Positions 23,501-36,312 of a stretch of DNA of 64,000 nucleotides are shown here, piece after piece. The stretch is from Stromatinia cepivora (taxonomy: Eukaryota; Ascomycota; Leotiomycetes; Helotiales; Sclerotiniaceae): positions 868,001 to 932,000 of the forward strand of contig RCTD01000002.1 in assembly GCA_014898415.1 (NCBI GenBank), given 5' to 3'. The notes below the pieces were generated by a model. The model did not search any database. It had not been told where the DNA came from and was given only the letters and a program-made list of their open reading frames with translations. Positions within the stretch are counted from its first letter, which is position 1; each line of letters opens with the position of its first letter. Made by a program: the position numbers and the translations under genes.

Positions 23501-26500
23501 GAAGGCGTCGTCCCATTCTGCAACTCTCTCTTGCATCGCTCTTACGGCTCTATTAAGTGGGATGATCTCATAATATTTCGATTCCATATATTTATCCTGT
23601 AACTTGCGTAATAGTGCAGTATGCTCCTCTTGCGCACGTTTTGTCAAGCGTTCTATTTCTGCTTTACAGGCTTCCGCTTTTTCAGGTGCCACACTGTCGA
23701 TGTTAATTCCTTTGATTCTAGACATTACCGATGCCATGAACCGATTCCACCGTTCTTCTATCTTTGTGAAAAGGTCGTTCTTCAACCTAAGATCATTATC
23801 TACTTTCCAGGTTATTCTTGTTCGAGGCACAACAATTTCCAAGAGGTCGATCGGATCGTAGTGTATTCTAATGGCGACATTGCGAAAGCCAAAATATCGC
23901 AAATGATCACGATGCAAATCATGAGGGCAGAATCCTGCTCTGAGATGCAAATCGCTGCTCCAGAAAGATAATTCTAAATACTTCCCAAAAGAGTATTTCC
24001 AAGTGCTTTCAGACATGGGCATAACTTGAGTTTCCTTCTGACATTTTTTGCAGTAGCTCCACATTAAAATGGAATCTTGAAGCCCTTTGATCTTGCAAGG
24101 TGATCTTTCAACGAACACAGTTATTCGGGCTTCACCATGGACGTAAGTTCGGTGATGCTCGGACATCTTTCGATCGCAGCCATTAAATGTGCATGTTGTG
24201 TTGATCGTCAAGCACAAATCTTCGACGTATTGACCCAGTGTACAATCAGGATCGATCTCTGCTGATATCTCGTGTTCAGTGTAGAATGCGAGAGTAAGAA
24301 GGTCAGGTCCAGCGCAGGGAATTGAAGTTTCGGTGCAAACGACTGTGTATAGCACAGTGATATTTTGGTGACCATATGGATCAAAGAGGTTGAGATTTCC
24401 TTGGATATAATTCTCCCATTGACGTGTTTGTGTTTGGTAATTATGCAAAGCTTTATCGTATTCGGCATCATGTACAGCATGTAAAACCTCCATGATTTGC
24501 CTGGGTGCATTTTTGATACTCTCGTGGACCATATCGGGCTTTATGAGCTGAAATTTCTGCGGTTTGGATTTTTCTGTATCAGTCTGGTCTTCGAACATGT
24601 CTTGGTCCCGAAGCCTTTTTAAATAAACGAGTCTCCGTTCCTGCTCTCTCGCCTTGACTAATAGATATGGTTGCACAAACTTGACAAATGGAGAGGCAGA
24701 TAGTATTTTCGTTTGGTGCTTAGCAACCATATCGCTGTAAAAGGTTGGCATGGGTACATCTTCCGGTAGATGATCGTCATGGGAGGAATGAACATGTGAC
24801 TCATGAGCGGAGATCATTCTGGAAACTTCAGGCTTTTGTTCAATCGAGATGGCTTTCTGAACTTCCGTAACAGTCTCCGGGCTGACGGGAACTTGATTAG
24901 TGGGTATACCTTCGCTATTGCAAATATCATCTTGAGAAGAGCTTTTGACCTTCTCCGACTCGGCAGCAGCTTGTAGTACATTGCTCGCTGCCACCACTGT
25001 GTCTTGACGAGGAAGAGCATCCGATCCTTCAAATTTCGAAGCCTGACTGGTTTGTCTTGCGGGTGAGAGGTTGCCACTTTCTGCCACAGACGGAATCAGA
25101 ACGAACTCGTCCCTCATTAGGCATGTTTCAAGCTTGAGATTGTAAACCACATATACCATGAATTCCGTAATTTGCTTCATTTTGGCGAGTATGGGCATGC
25201 TAGCGCCACGGAGAGCGATGGTACATCCCAACTCTTTTGGACACCCAGATAGATAAATGTAAGTCTTTTTCTTTCCTGGAATATCGCCATGGACATAGGT
25301 TTTCACATCAAAGCCAGAGCTTTTGCCTGTGTGTACCGGCTTCAGAGCTACCATATCGATAGACGAAATAACCTCTGTCTGAGCACACCTTGAAACTGCT
25401 TCTATTACTGACGGCTTAACATTGTAGATAACAGCAATGTTTGCCTCTGCAAGGTACTGCAAGGCAAGCCCGGAAATATGCTTCTGGACCAATAGAAGTT
25501 GGGGACGCAGAGATGCGATCCGGTTTACCATATTCCTTAAAAATTCCTTTTCCTGAGCTATGACAGGCTCTAGACTCATAAAAGAAGATTGGTGGCGTTG
25601 GTATTCAATGGGAAATGATACAATAACAATGCGGGGATTCGAAATACTCCTGGGCATGCTTTTCAAGGCAAGGTTCTTGGTAAACACAACACCGGACACA
25701 TACGAGGTGTCACCTGGTTTTCCTCCGGGTATCTTTTTCAGCTTGACATAATGACGGATATCTATGTCATCACCACGCCGAACATCCGGGTTGACATCGT
25801 CTGTGCACTGAAGGAGAATAGGTATTAAAGCCTTCTCCCAAGAAGCAACGTTTGGAACATCCGCATCTTCAAGTAGTTGATGCAGGAGCCGGCGAACATG
25901 ATGCAAACTGGCGTTGTTAAGCTCCACTGCAGGAGCCTTAGCATCTCGCATCGATGCGCTTCGAGTCATTTTTGAAGGCATGCCGGCTGGCGTGGGCGGA
26001 TCAGACGAGTGTTCTGGTGCAGTGACATCTTCACTTACATTCCCGAAACCCTTTGCTAAGCTCGTCGGCTTCGTTTGCCTTGGGGAGGGTCGAGTATGGT
26101 GTAAAGTGTTGCTTGCAGTGCTCAGATTACGTCGGCGATTCGGTCTTGTGAATGCTCCCACAGTTGCACTAGCATCTTCTAAGCCTCGACTCGTAAAACT
26201 GATACCACTGACACTTTTATCGCCAGTCCTGGCCCTATGTCTTTTAGTAGCGTTCAGCAAGGAGCCAAAACCTGCTCTGTCATTTTCAAAAGGTGGAGTT
26301 GCGGTATTACTATTGTTCAAAGTAGCAAAAATACTCATCTGTTCATCGGCGCTTGACCCTTCATCCGACATGTATGGTGCCAGATCGGGATCGATGATAT
26401 TGTCATCATGGAAGGCCGGCAGACGCGTTGCTTTCCCAATGTCATCAGTCAATCCACGATGAAATGGTGCTCTATCTCCGGCAGGGTTTTTGAAGCGCCC

Positions 26501-28438
26501 GAGAAAATTGTGCTTTGACTGATGTCGTCTGTGGCTAGAAGATGGAGGTCTCGTAGCAGCGGACAAGGCCTTCAATGATCTAGATGAACTTGGGCGACTC
26601 AATTGTGGTGCATCTATCTCTAGAATTGCTGAACGCCTGTTCGAAGAATCACCGATTCGTCGTGTAGCAGGTATAGCCATCATTGGAGTTGCCAGGGGCC
26701 TGGATTCATCTCCTGTCTTCATTAGGTCAGCACCTGGATCCTCCGGCAAATCTATCTTGGTTGATGTAGAGGAGTCAAACTTGGCCTGTTGCGAATGGAA
26801 AAAGGCCGGTAAGCCTGATTCATCATCTGAATCATCAGACCCGCTACTATCGTGACGCCTGTTTATAATGTCGAGACAAGTTTTACATATACGAAGTGAC
26901 CCTTGAACTCCAAACCTTTGGCCTGAAATAGTATGTGTGCATTTCGAGTCGAAGATGCAGCCACAAGTTCGGCAATGATGTTTTCTACGAAAAGCAGTAA
27001 AGGGATCGCCGCATAAAAAACACTCCTTGCATATATCATCAGCCATCCAGAATTCTTTGCTTAGCACTTGCTTTCTCATTTGCTCCAAACGAGCGCTGAC
27101 TACTTCGGCGCTGCCTCCATTTGTAGTGGTACCAGGTATGCGACTTCTACCAGAGTAGGTGCGTGAAGAACGCTCATCTGTACCAAAAGAATCATGTCGC
27201 ACATGGTTGTGTGCAGACGTATTAATAGAGCTAGCTTCAGCGGTACTACGGTCTGTCGAAGAAGTACGTGATGCCTGATAGCTAGGAAGATGTGACTGTG
27301 TTATACGTTCAACAGCAGGGGTTCGCCTTGCAGTTTCTGGAATCGTCAGACGTGGTGCCGCATTTGGCCTCGAGTCCGAAGTCTTTATAGAAGATAATGC
27401 AGATGAGGCTGTTTTAGGGTTACTCATGGATTTGGTCCTTCCAGTATTGCTACTATCACTTATACGAAAATTAAGATCTTGGGAATCCTTTTTGGAGTCT
27501 AAGTTGCCCAGCGACATTCGCCCAACAGATTCGCTTTTCATGGATTCAAAGTCAAAAGACTCCGGATCGTCTAAAACCGAAGAATGGCCGGGAAAGCGCC
27601 TGCTTTCGGAAGCGCTAGCTGACCCGAATGTGCCGGGATGAGTGTAATCTGATGCCGAAACTGGCTCGGATCTATTTGAAACTCCTTTCTTATTTGCTTT
27701 GTCCGAAATATTTCCATCAGAGCTTCCCAGTCGAGCCTTTTCTCCCTCTTTGAATGCAACAGCGTTGACAGGCGCAACAGTTGGGACGATGACTGACGAC
27801 GATGTGGTTTTCGCCATTGGGTTGAGAGGAGGTCTAGGCGCCGATTTTGACGTTATAGGTACTGACGAAAGCGAGGTTTTTGATGATTTCATAGCTTGTG
27901 ACTGCATCTCGGACGAATGCCCCATGAAGGAAGATACAGTTGGAGATTGCACCTGTGAAGATGCCGTGGAAAGTTGAATGGGTGAAGCAGTAATACCCGA
28001 ATCTTCTCCCACGGGACCGGAAGAGCCTTTTGAGGACGGGGTGGCATTCGATGCATTCTGACTTTTGACTGACGTCGCATCAAAGCTTTCATTATCGCCT
28101 TTTACTGAAGAGCTTCCTGCTTTATCTTTTCCTACACCAACTGCGCCTTTGAATCGACTGTATAGACCACTCAAACCATTCTGCATGATATCCCCAGCTA
28201 TACCTTTACTCTCTGTTCTCGAAGAAGATGGGGGTGGAGGGGCGAATTCGTTGAACGTAGTAAGAGTTTCCGACTGACAGGCAGTACTATGTATTTTATC
28301 AAGAGCTTGTGCCAGTTGTTCCTTATCGACGGGCGTACCACCAGGCAGTGATACCAATGATCCTCGACGAGATCGCGTTCTTAGCGGTATCAATAATGGT
28401 GCTCCCACAGAAGGTCTTGGGGATCCATGAGAAGACAT
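20576..28438 (-). CDS. FAB1: 1-phosphatidylinositol-3-phosphate 5-kinase (Fab1/PIKfyve)
   Basis: A 7.2-kb first exon (21200-28438) is followed by six short exons (21051-21149, 20917-20998, 20808-20860, 20704-20752, 20576-20649; the five introns between them are 50-56 bp). Total 2531 aa. Fab1 makes PI(3,5)P2 on vacuole and endosome membranes. An FYVE zinc finger (about 455-525) has [18 protein letters not shown] and [10 protein letters not shown], with the CKTC pair closing it. A Cpn60/TCP1-like domain spans about 940-1160, and the CCR Cys/His-rich region follows near 1400-1500 (CNSCKKCQK type). The PIP kinase domain spans about 2230-2530 ([37 protein letters not shown]). The joined exons reproduce the conserved end [24 protein letters not shown], which proves the splice set. 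Long Ser/Thr-rich linkers flank the domains. Start at MSSHGS follows the only long frame. Confidence 0.96.
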
Positions 28439-29309
28439 CTTCTTCTCTGCACACGCTGATAATCTCTAAGTTTAGCCTGTTGTGAATGCGATGGTGATCT
28501 CAGAACTCTTGGTTCTTACCGAACCGACGCTTTCGTGTCAAGAGCAAGTCATGTATCGTGTTCGATGAACAAAAGTTGTGCGACCGCTTCGACGGCTTCC
28601 GGTTTGCGTAATCATGTCATGAATTTGTGGAATCAAATAGGTTGCCTTGCGAGACGAAACTCGCAGATTGCTCCTTGGTTCGCTGGATGGATGGTCAGCC
28701 GAATGAGATGGACGCCCTTGATAGAATCACTAAGTGAAAAGTGATGGTAGCATTTCTGGTGACAATAACTATTCATTGAATAAGCTAACAGCATGATAGG
28801 TTTCCGCCTTATGAGTAGAAGGATAGGTTGTACTTGGGGAAGGATCAATAGAGGGGATGCATTTTCTCAAATACCTGCAGGTAACACCTCAAATGATAAA
28901 GTTCGTGGGTAGGTTACTTATCAATGTTCGATAAGGAGGTTTATCAGCCAAAGCTGTGCCGATTGAAGGATATGATGGCACATTTTGGTTCCAACATCCC
29001 TGCCTTCTTTTCCACTCCAATTAAACTGATTCGCGAGAACGCGTCTTCCAGATTAGTATCAAATCAACTCTACCCCATACTAAATTATTTTGATATTATG
29101 AATACTGTCTGCCTGCGGAACTGAATAACCATTATTGAAATAGAGATTCTTGCTACCCTCCAGTTCCTCTAAATTCTTTGAATTGGACTATATATCTTAA
29201 CAGTAGGAGTGAGATCGCGATTTCAGATTCAGGAATTTATAATTGAACTGGATATGATCACATTGGAGATATCGAATAAAACTCACCACGACTACCGGTA
29301 TTGTCATTC
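28439..29309. promoter_or_regulatory. Divergent promoter region of FAB1 and the TPP1-like gene
   Basis: 871 bp between the two start codons with no supported coding frame. No known motif is claimed. Confidence 0.45.
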
Positions 29310-32300
29310 ATGGCCCTCATGCGAAGCTGGCTCGCCCAGCATATCGAAAAGTCTTTAGCAGATGCAGTGGATTGGCTGAAGTCAATGCATGTGGGAAAGC
29401 AAAATGCCGACAACTCTCACAATCAATTCTCCTATAAACAGGAGAAACTTACCATACAGCTCGAAAAGCCAGGATTAATTCAACTAATTGGCGTCAGTAT
29501 ATCACTTGTCACTCATTCCAATTATCCATCTATTGACACAAGTGCAGAGCAGCAAAGTGCGGGATTCGATTCAATTTATGACCGTGTCTGATGGTACGAC
29601 CGAAATCACAGCAGTATTTCAGCAAGACTTTCTGAATCGTTTTCTGGAAAAGAACAAAAGGACACTCGAAGGGCTTATAGGAGAATCGTTAGCAGCGGGA
29701 GTTTGCCAATTGGTATGATGGTCTCGTCAGTTTGTAAGAGGTCTCCAGGAGTACTAACTTCGACCTCGGATGTGCGACTTCAATGTTGCAGTAGAGCCAC
29801 CGACCAGATTATACCTTTATATTCCGAGTTTCAAGCTGAAAGGGAGGCAGGATATTTCTGGCTCTGCTCGTGCCATAGAAATTGGAGGAACTATCGATAA
29901 CACACTGCGTATAATGCAAGAGATCTTAAATCCTAAAGATTGCGACAACGATTTTCACTCATCCGTCGTGCCCGAGTCTCAAAATTCTTCACTACTTTCA
30001 CAGTCTGCTATGTTCGCGACACAGATCTCGAGCAGGATTTCGGAACCGCGAAAGGAGAAGAATGATGTTTCCCGAGCCCAGGCGCCAGATATTCTACGCG
30101 TTCTTCAAGGAAACCATCGGGCAACCATTGAAATCACAAATACTAGTCCTCAACTGGATGAGCCAGGACCACCGCTTGACTCTCCCACTAGTACAAGTGC
30201 AGCACAACCGCTTTCACCAAGGTCGAATTCTAGCGCAACGAACTTGGAGGGAGGTAGTGACGTAGGCAATACGAAAGATGCACATGTACCACGGTCACCC
30301 CCCGAACGTTCTATAGATCAAGAAGAAGTTAGCAGCGACAGGATACTGGACGAAAAGAAGCCTAGTGCAAAGAATGCGGCGCTTACTGTTAATGGATCTT
30401 CTAACGGGGCAAGACATCAAGGTGTTCCAGTTAATGAAATTTACCCATTTCAGGAAAATTTGGCATTTATCCCGCGTCCTTACGCCCTTATTTCAAAAGA
30501 ACAGAGAGATATCTTAGAGCGTGCGAATTCGTGGGTCTCACCGTCAGAGAATCATGGGTCTATACCTCCACTACTCCCAGGTATCCTGCAAGCTAATTTA
30601 TTAGAGTTCCACAAAAAAAGGCTCGCTAGACAAGAACCAGTCCATTTTAAGAATATGGTACAGAGCAGTGAAGAGCCCAACCTGGATCCGAATCAGAACA
30701 CTGTCGGAATAAGGGATAGTGAAGATGGTGATAATAGTCATCATGGCAATGATATCTCAGAACAATCTAACAAAGATGCTGAAAAAGTTGCGTATACTCC
30801 CGAACTGTTGCACTCTCAAAAATCACACGACAACGAGGAGGACCATCAGTCGGATAGTGATGCGAGTGATATGTCGGACTTAAGTTGCCCGAGCCCAGAA
30901 GCCAACTCAAGGCCCAGACAATTTATTGCGGTCAACGCTGCACTGGATCAATCTTTAGACCAAGCCCATTCGATGACACAACCTACTTCGACAATTGAGA
31001 ACGGTGCTGCTATACCTAGTGCAGATGGTTCTAATGCGCCAACTCCAGATGTTTCTCGAAAGAGCATTTCCCAATCGCCCCCTGCTAGTTCAGAAAATGT
31101 AAGAACTTCCGCTGTTAAGATCAGACTACCTACGGCATCAACCTTTCGCTTGGCTAGCAGCCCTTTGGATGACGAAGAGATTGAATTGGGTCACCCACAT
31201 GTCCTAGGCGAGGAAATCCAGAGCAGTGATCCACCTGTAGATGAGCACCTACGGATTTCGCGGCCTACTCTGCCCGTAATCGCACGGCATAAGTCTGTAG
31301 TACAGGTCGAAAAGACACCGAAGCGAAGAAAACGCCCGAATGAAGAATTATCCTCAGATGCTATTATCCCTGGCACTTATAATAGCTCACAAAAGGATCC
31401 TGATGATAAAAGCTCGTTTGTTCCTGAGTCCGGGATATTTTCCTTACCGCGGCCCCGCAAATCACCTTCACAAATGACAGAGAGTTTTGTCGAGACGCAT
31501 CAAGATAAGCACGAGCAAAATCACCCCAAGATTCAACACCCTCACACCCAACAAATATCATCAAGGTCCAAGGATACTTTAATCCACCAGAATACATCGA
31601 GAACTCAACCTTACCCACATCTACAAATTTCCAATCTTGATGGCGCTACCTCCGATGTTTCACCTTCTACTGTTTGGATGCCTTCCCTAAATTATTTGCC
31701 ATTAAGTCACAATTCTTCGGAGCAAGGACATAATCGTGGCATTTTTGCAAAGAGACGAAGAATTACAGATCCTGTAGCTCTAGGCTTCAGTCAAGAAGAA
31801 TCCCCCTATAGAGACAGGAATGAAATGGTAAGAGCAAACAGGCGAGAGATTCGGCAGGCCTTACAAAGCCCACCGCCAACAGAAGATTCTCAAAAAGTCG
31901 ATGACAATATCGAAAATAACCCACAAAGCCGAGCATCTCCAGAAGGTCAGCGAATAATCCACGATAGGAATGAGAAAGATTTGCCCTGTACAGTAATCGC
32001 TGAACAGACTTCCACATCTCACAATAGTAGACCTGCCAACCAATTGACGTCAGCTTTAATGACATCGAACGATCGCGACACGAGTAACAGGTCATTTTTA
32101 CCTAGTGAGACACAGTCAAGCTCGGGGGAAGCCCACCAGTCTGAGCAGCAGCCAGCTTCACTTTTTGAAGAGTATTGTGTTGCTTACCCACGATACATTG
32201 GCACCAAGAAACAATTCTTACAGGCGCTTATATATCTAGAATGGCTTGGGACACCGATCAGACAACCTCATAGATCATTATGGGATGATTTTGTCCGGTT

Positions 32301-33465
32301 CTATGCTCATGAGTATTCGGACCATGTCCGGACTAGTGCAGCCAGAATGACCGGAATTCAGTTCTACAATTACTTAGGAATTTCTGATCCCGAATACACT
32401 CATTCTGATGACATAGCATGTCGAATAATCAATCCAGAAAGCACCAAAGCTGCTTTATCGCCCGAATCTCCAGATCACGATGCAATTGAAGATATGCGTG
32501 GGAAGTATAGAAGCACTGCAAGACGAGCCTCACAGCAGCCAATTGTTCCCAGTGGTAAAATAGAACCTGCGAGGCAACCATATAGTTCCAGTGAGATCAT
32601 CACTATCGCAAATACCGGCGATGCGCCAGTGTCAACTTCCACACAGCTTGAAAAGATCACTTCAACAAGACCGTTGGAAACCACAGGTCAATCGGCATCA
32701 TTGTCAAATCTTGAGGTCACGCCTGCGGGGCAAGAAAAAAGGCGGACCTTTCCAGGAAGGAGAATTTCGAGGGACAGCGTTGTAGAAGATCCGTCGCCGC
32801 CAAGGACGAAAGTGCCAACATCGCAAGCAAATGCACCTGAAATGCATGAGACAGTTGCGGCGCCAACAAAAGCTGTTGAAGAGCCTGGAAAAGCCACACC
32901 CAGAAGGTTTTTCGAAACCCCAAGTCAATTGCCATTATCATTAAGTCGAGATTCTTCACCTCGTATTAGTTCTCCGTCCGCACAGAAATTCGCATCACCA
33001 ATTCTTTCGCTCAAGACGCCGAACAGTTCCTCATCAAAGCAGATAAAATGTGCTGAGTTAGCAAGTCCAGTACAGAAAGAGACACCGCACATCATGAATG
33101 AAAGAGTGTCTTCGATAGAGCACAGACCGCAAGGACGTTCATCGAAACTATCACTTGAGAGGTCAATATCCCCGCCACCATCACGGAGGAAGTCTACGGC
33201 CGCCTCAAACAAACCGGAAAAGGTTATGGACTGGCTTAAAAATCAGGAACAGCCGATGAGGATTGAAAAATCAACCAAGTCCCCATCGATTGCACAAACA
33301 TTCAAGGGGAAGTGGGAATTTGGCAAGTATCTCGCGCGAAAAAGAATGGAGAGTAGTAGTCGCCCTCCAAGATTGATACCAAGGACTAGTTTTAGCTTAA
33401 AGCCTAGATCTAATAGCGGCAGTAATAGTTCGTTCGGCCGGAGAGGGCTTATTCGTCGGAGCTAG
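29310..33465 (+). CDS. TPP1/Tpz1-like telomere (shelterin) protein
   Basis: Exons 29310-29492, 29548-29712 and about 29797-33465 give roughly 1338 aa. The start MALMRSWLAQHIEKSL matches the VLRPWIRELI-type helix that opens the TPP1 OB fold. Exon 2 continues with KVRDSIQFMTVSDGTTEITAVFQ, the family's SDGT strand, and exon 3 opens with RLYLYIPSFKLKGRQD. TPP1/Tpz1 proteins bridge telomerase and the Pot1-bound telomere end. Fungal relatives are often named Est3 or Tpz1. The rest is largely disordered and Ser/Pro-rich, but about residues 840-915 form an ordered block (FEEYCVAYPRYIGTKKQFLQAL, RSLWDDFVRFYAHEY) that looks conserved. The second intron is not settled: donor GTATGA and branch TACTAAC are clear, but the expected acceptor GCAG (29791) is one frame off; GTAGAG (29796) keeps the frame. 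The family call is from motifs and needs a profile search. Confidence 0.68.
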
Positions 33466-34321
33466 CTCTTACAAAGTCGAATATGTGGTTGTGAGGACAG
33501 GGAAAGAGTACCGTGTTAACTTACATATTGATACCCCAAAATAATGAAAAGCATGTGAAAAATTCTATCAATATGAGCTATCTGTGCCCATGGACGTCGT
33601 TGCGCTAATCGTCCAGGATGATGAATAAAGTCTAGCCGGGGAGGAGTAAGTGGAGAGCTGTATACCTACATGATAGGCTGATGCTATCGAAACATGGATT
33701 ACGGGACCCACAGAGAATGTAAAACATTTAGAACCGAAGCTCTTTGGAGTCGTCTTGGAAGGAAATCAATACAGTACAAAAGTAATTACTCTTTACCAAA
33801 TCTAGGACCATGTACCTACCGCATGCATTCTTACGATGAATGCAAATTTCCGTTGAGAAAATGGATGAACCAATAGCAACTAATAATATACGACAGCATC
33901 GATATTATAAAATGCACTCTGAGTTGTTGAAACTGCAAGCTAGAACCCCTCATTGCCCCTCAGATGTTTTAGAGGTTCCAATTGCATCAGATACATTAGA
34001 GACAAACTATCCTCACCGTCCAGGGATAAAAAGGAGATATGTATGAGTACATAAGCAGCCCCCTTACAGCTCATTAACCTTACCATTGACATTATTCCTT
34101 TTTGTATCCTCGTATCAATTCAGGCGATCGATCAATCAATCAATCACGTCGCTTTTTCGGTACTCCTTGCATGACATCCAGCCCTCAACGCCTCCTCCTT
34201 ATCCCTTGATGCTTATTACTCTCACCGTCCTTTGGAAGTTTTCTTCGCACATATAATCTCATAACTCTACTCAAAACTGCCCAACGCAGATTTGTTAAGG
34301 ATCACTCTAACGATTTCAAAC
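33466..34321. other. Intergenic region, no gene seen
   Basis: 856 bp between the telomere-protein gene and the epimerase/reductase gene, both on the plus strand. Only short chance frames are seen. The C/T-rich DNA at 34180-34320 probably includes the promoter and 5' UTR of the next gene. Confidence 0.5.
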
Positions 34322-35316
34322 ATGGTACAACCAAACCGTTTTTTGATTTGGGGAGGAGAAGGTTGGGTTGCGGGTATGCCTGGGACCCACTCATACTGGA
34401 GAGCATCTGAACCGTGCTAACCTAGTCGCTGCAGGACATCTCAAGACCCTTCTCGAAAGCCAGGGAAAGATAGTCTACACCACTACTGTTCGCATGCAGA
34501 ATCGTGAATCCGTCATTGCAGAAATTGACAAAATCAGACCAACTCATGTCCTTAACTGTGCTGGCTGCACTGGACGTCCAAATGTCGATTGGTGCGAGGA
34601 CAATAAGGAAGAGACGATTCGAAGCAATGTTATCGGAACGTTGAACTTGACTGATGTTTGCTACTTGAAGGGTGTTCACATTACTGTCTTTGCTACAGGA
34701 TGTATCTATAGCTATAATGATGAGCATCCAATTGGCGGACCTGGATTTCTGGAGACTGATCCTGCCAATTTTGCTGGCTCGTTCTATTCGGAGACCAAGG
34801 CTCATGTTGAGGAGGTTAGTACAATCCTTTGCACAATGTTGGCTGCACATACTAACAACTACGCAGGTTATGAAGACATACAAGAATGCTCTCATCCTCC
34901 GACTCCGAATGCCGGTCAGTGACGACCTCCATCCCCGAAACTTCGTCACCAAAATCGCCAAATACGACCGCGTAGTAGACATCCCCAACTCCAACACTAT
35001 CCTCCACGATCTCCTCCCTGCCTCCATACTCATGGCAGAGCACAAAGATACTGGTATCTACAACTTCACCAATCCAGGTGCCATCTCTCACAACGAGGTT
35101 CTGTCTCTTTTCAAAGAGTATGTGAGCCCCAAATTCACATGGAAGAACTTTACACTTGAGGAACAATCCAAGGTCATCAAGGCAGGACGAAGTAATTGTA
35201 AGCTGGATACTACGAAGTTGGTTAAGAAGTTGGCAGAGTATGGATATGAGGTTCCCGAGATTCATGAGGCATACAAGGGCTGTTTCCAGAGAATGGCTGC
35301 TGGTAGCACCAAATAG
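34322..35316 (+). CDS. UDP-4-keto-6-deoxyglucose 3,5-epimerase/4-reductase (UDP-rhamnose synthesis)
   Basis: Exons 34322-34373, 34435-34814 and 34867-35316 (introns 61 and 52 bp) give 293 aa. The first exon supplies the dinucleotide-fold start MVQPNRFLIWGGEGWVAG, continued by HLKTLLESQG after splicing. NCAG, the SFYSETK site (Tyr-x-x-x-Lys catalytic pair) and LRLRMPVSDDLHPRNFVTKI follow. This is the short-chain, RmlD/NRS-ER type enzyme that converts UDP-4-keto-6-deoxyglucose to UDP-rhamnose by epimerising C3 and C5 and reducing C4. Botrytis and Magnaporthe carry this bifunctional enzyme and a separate 4,6-dehydratase; the dehydratase partner is not in this window. Protein is soluble, without a signal peptide, so action in the cytosol is expected. 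Length and motif order match the family. Confidence 0.88.
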
Positions 35317-36312
35317 GTGGTGCATGGGTAACATGTAACATGGGGCATTTGCAAATGCTATGGTTTTGGGTGTTGCATATCTCTTATTCTAGAACGTAGT
35401 TGGAGATATCTCCTCTCTACATTTCAAAAATGAATGCACTTATTGTCTAATTCTCGTATACTTGTGTGATATCTCTCGAGTGTGAAAGTTTGGATAATAT
35501 AAGCTCATCATGATCGTCAGGGTGGCTGAGGGGATATATAATGGCCTACCCCATTATGATTATGAATAATTTCTCCATCATCATTATTGCTCTTACACGC
35601 CAAACCTTTACACAGATTGATATGTTCGCATTATCGAACAATTTCAATGTTAAATTCCACATTCTGTGATGCTATCCCTTATCTACTATCTTTTATTCCT
35701 TCTCATGACGTTTCTCCAACACAGCGCATTGGTGCAATCTAAGCACTTGTCTATCAGGGATGCTGGGTTGCCCCTCCATCAGCGAAAATTTCATGCAAAC
35801 TGCAAACGAAATTGAGATAAGATCTTAAAAGCCGTTGAAACTTGCTTGACAGACCAACGGGGCATTAAATACAATACCTAACGAAACTAGGTATCAATCT
35901 TATATATACAATTTTTTAAATGAAATTATTATAATAAACAACGTGAAAAGAACTCAACGAACATCGTGAAATAAGCGTTCCTCTCGCTTCTCAATTCCGA
36001 ATTCAGTGGCAGAGTGGCAGAGTGGCAGAGTGGCAGTTATTAATGTTTAATAAAGCCTCGCGTCATACTATCACAGTCTCGGCATTCCATTCTTGAATTT
36101 CGAAGAAAATAAATTCAGCCTTACAGCGAAAACCTATAATACAGTGACACTCGCTGTACATTCGTATCGACTTTACTTTTCATCAAGGTCGTAGAATATA
36201 TTTTGTTTCCTTTTACTCTATTCTATCTACCTAGTAGACCTAACGTCTATACTCACTTCACTCGTGGGCTCAAATTACCTCATTTTCCGGACACCCCTCA
36301 ACAACCTTCGAA
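35317..36312. other. Intergenic region with an 8-bp repeat
   Basis: 996 bp between two plus-strand genes: a 3' UTR and the J-protein promoter. The only clear structure is four copies of AGTGGCAG at 36005-36036. The last 150 bp are C/T-rich. Confidence 0.5.
36005..36036. repeat. Four tandem copies of AGTGGCAG
   Basis: Exactly four perfect 8-bp units, about 280 bp upstream of the J-protein start codon. Confidence 0.9.
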
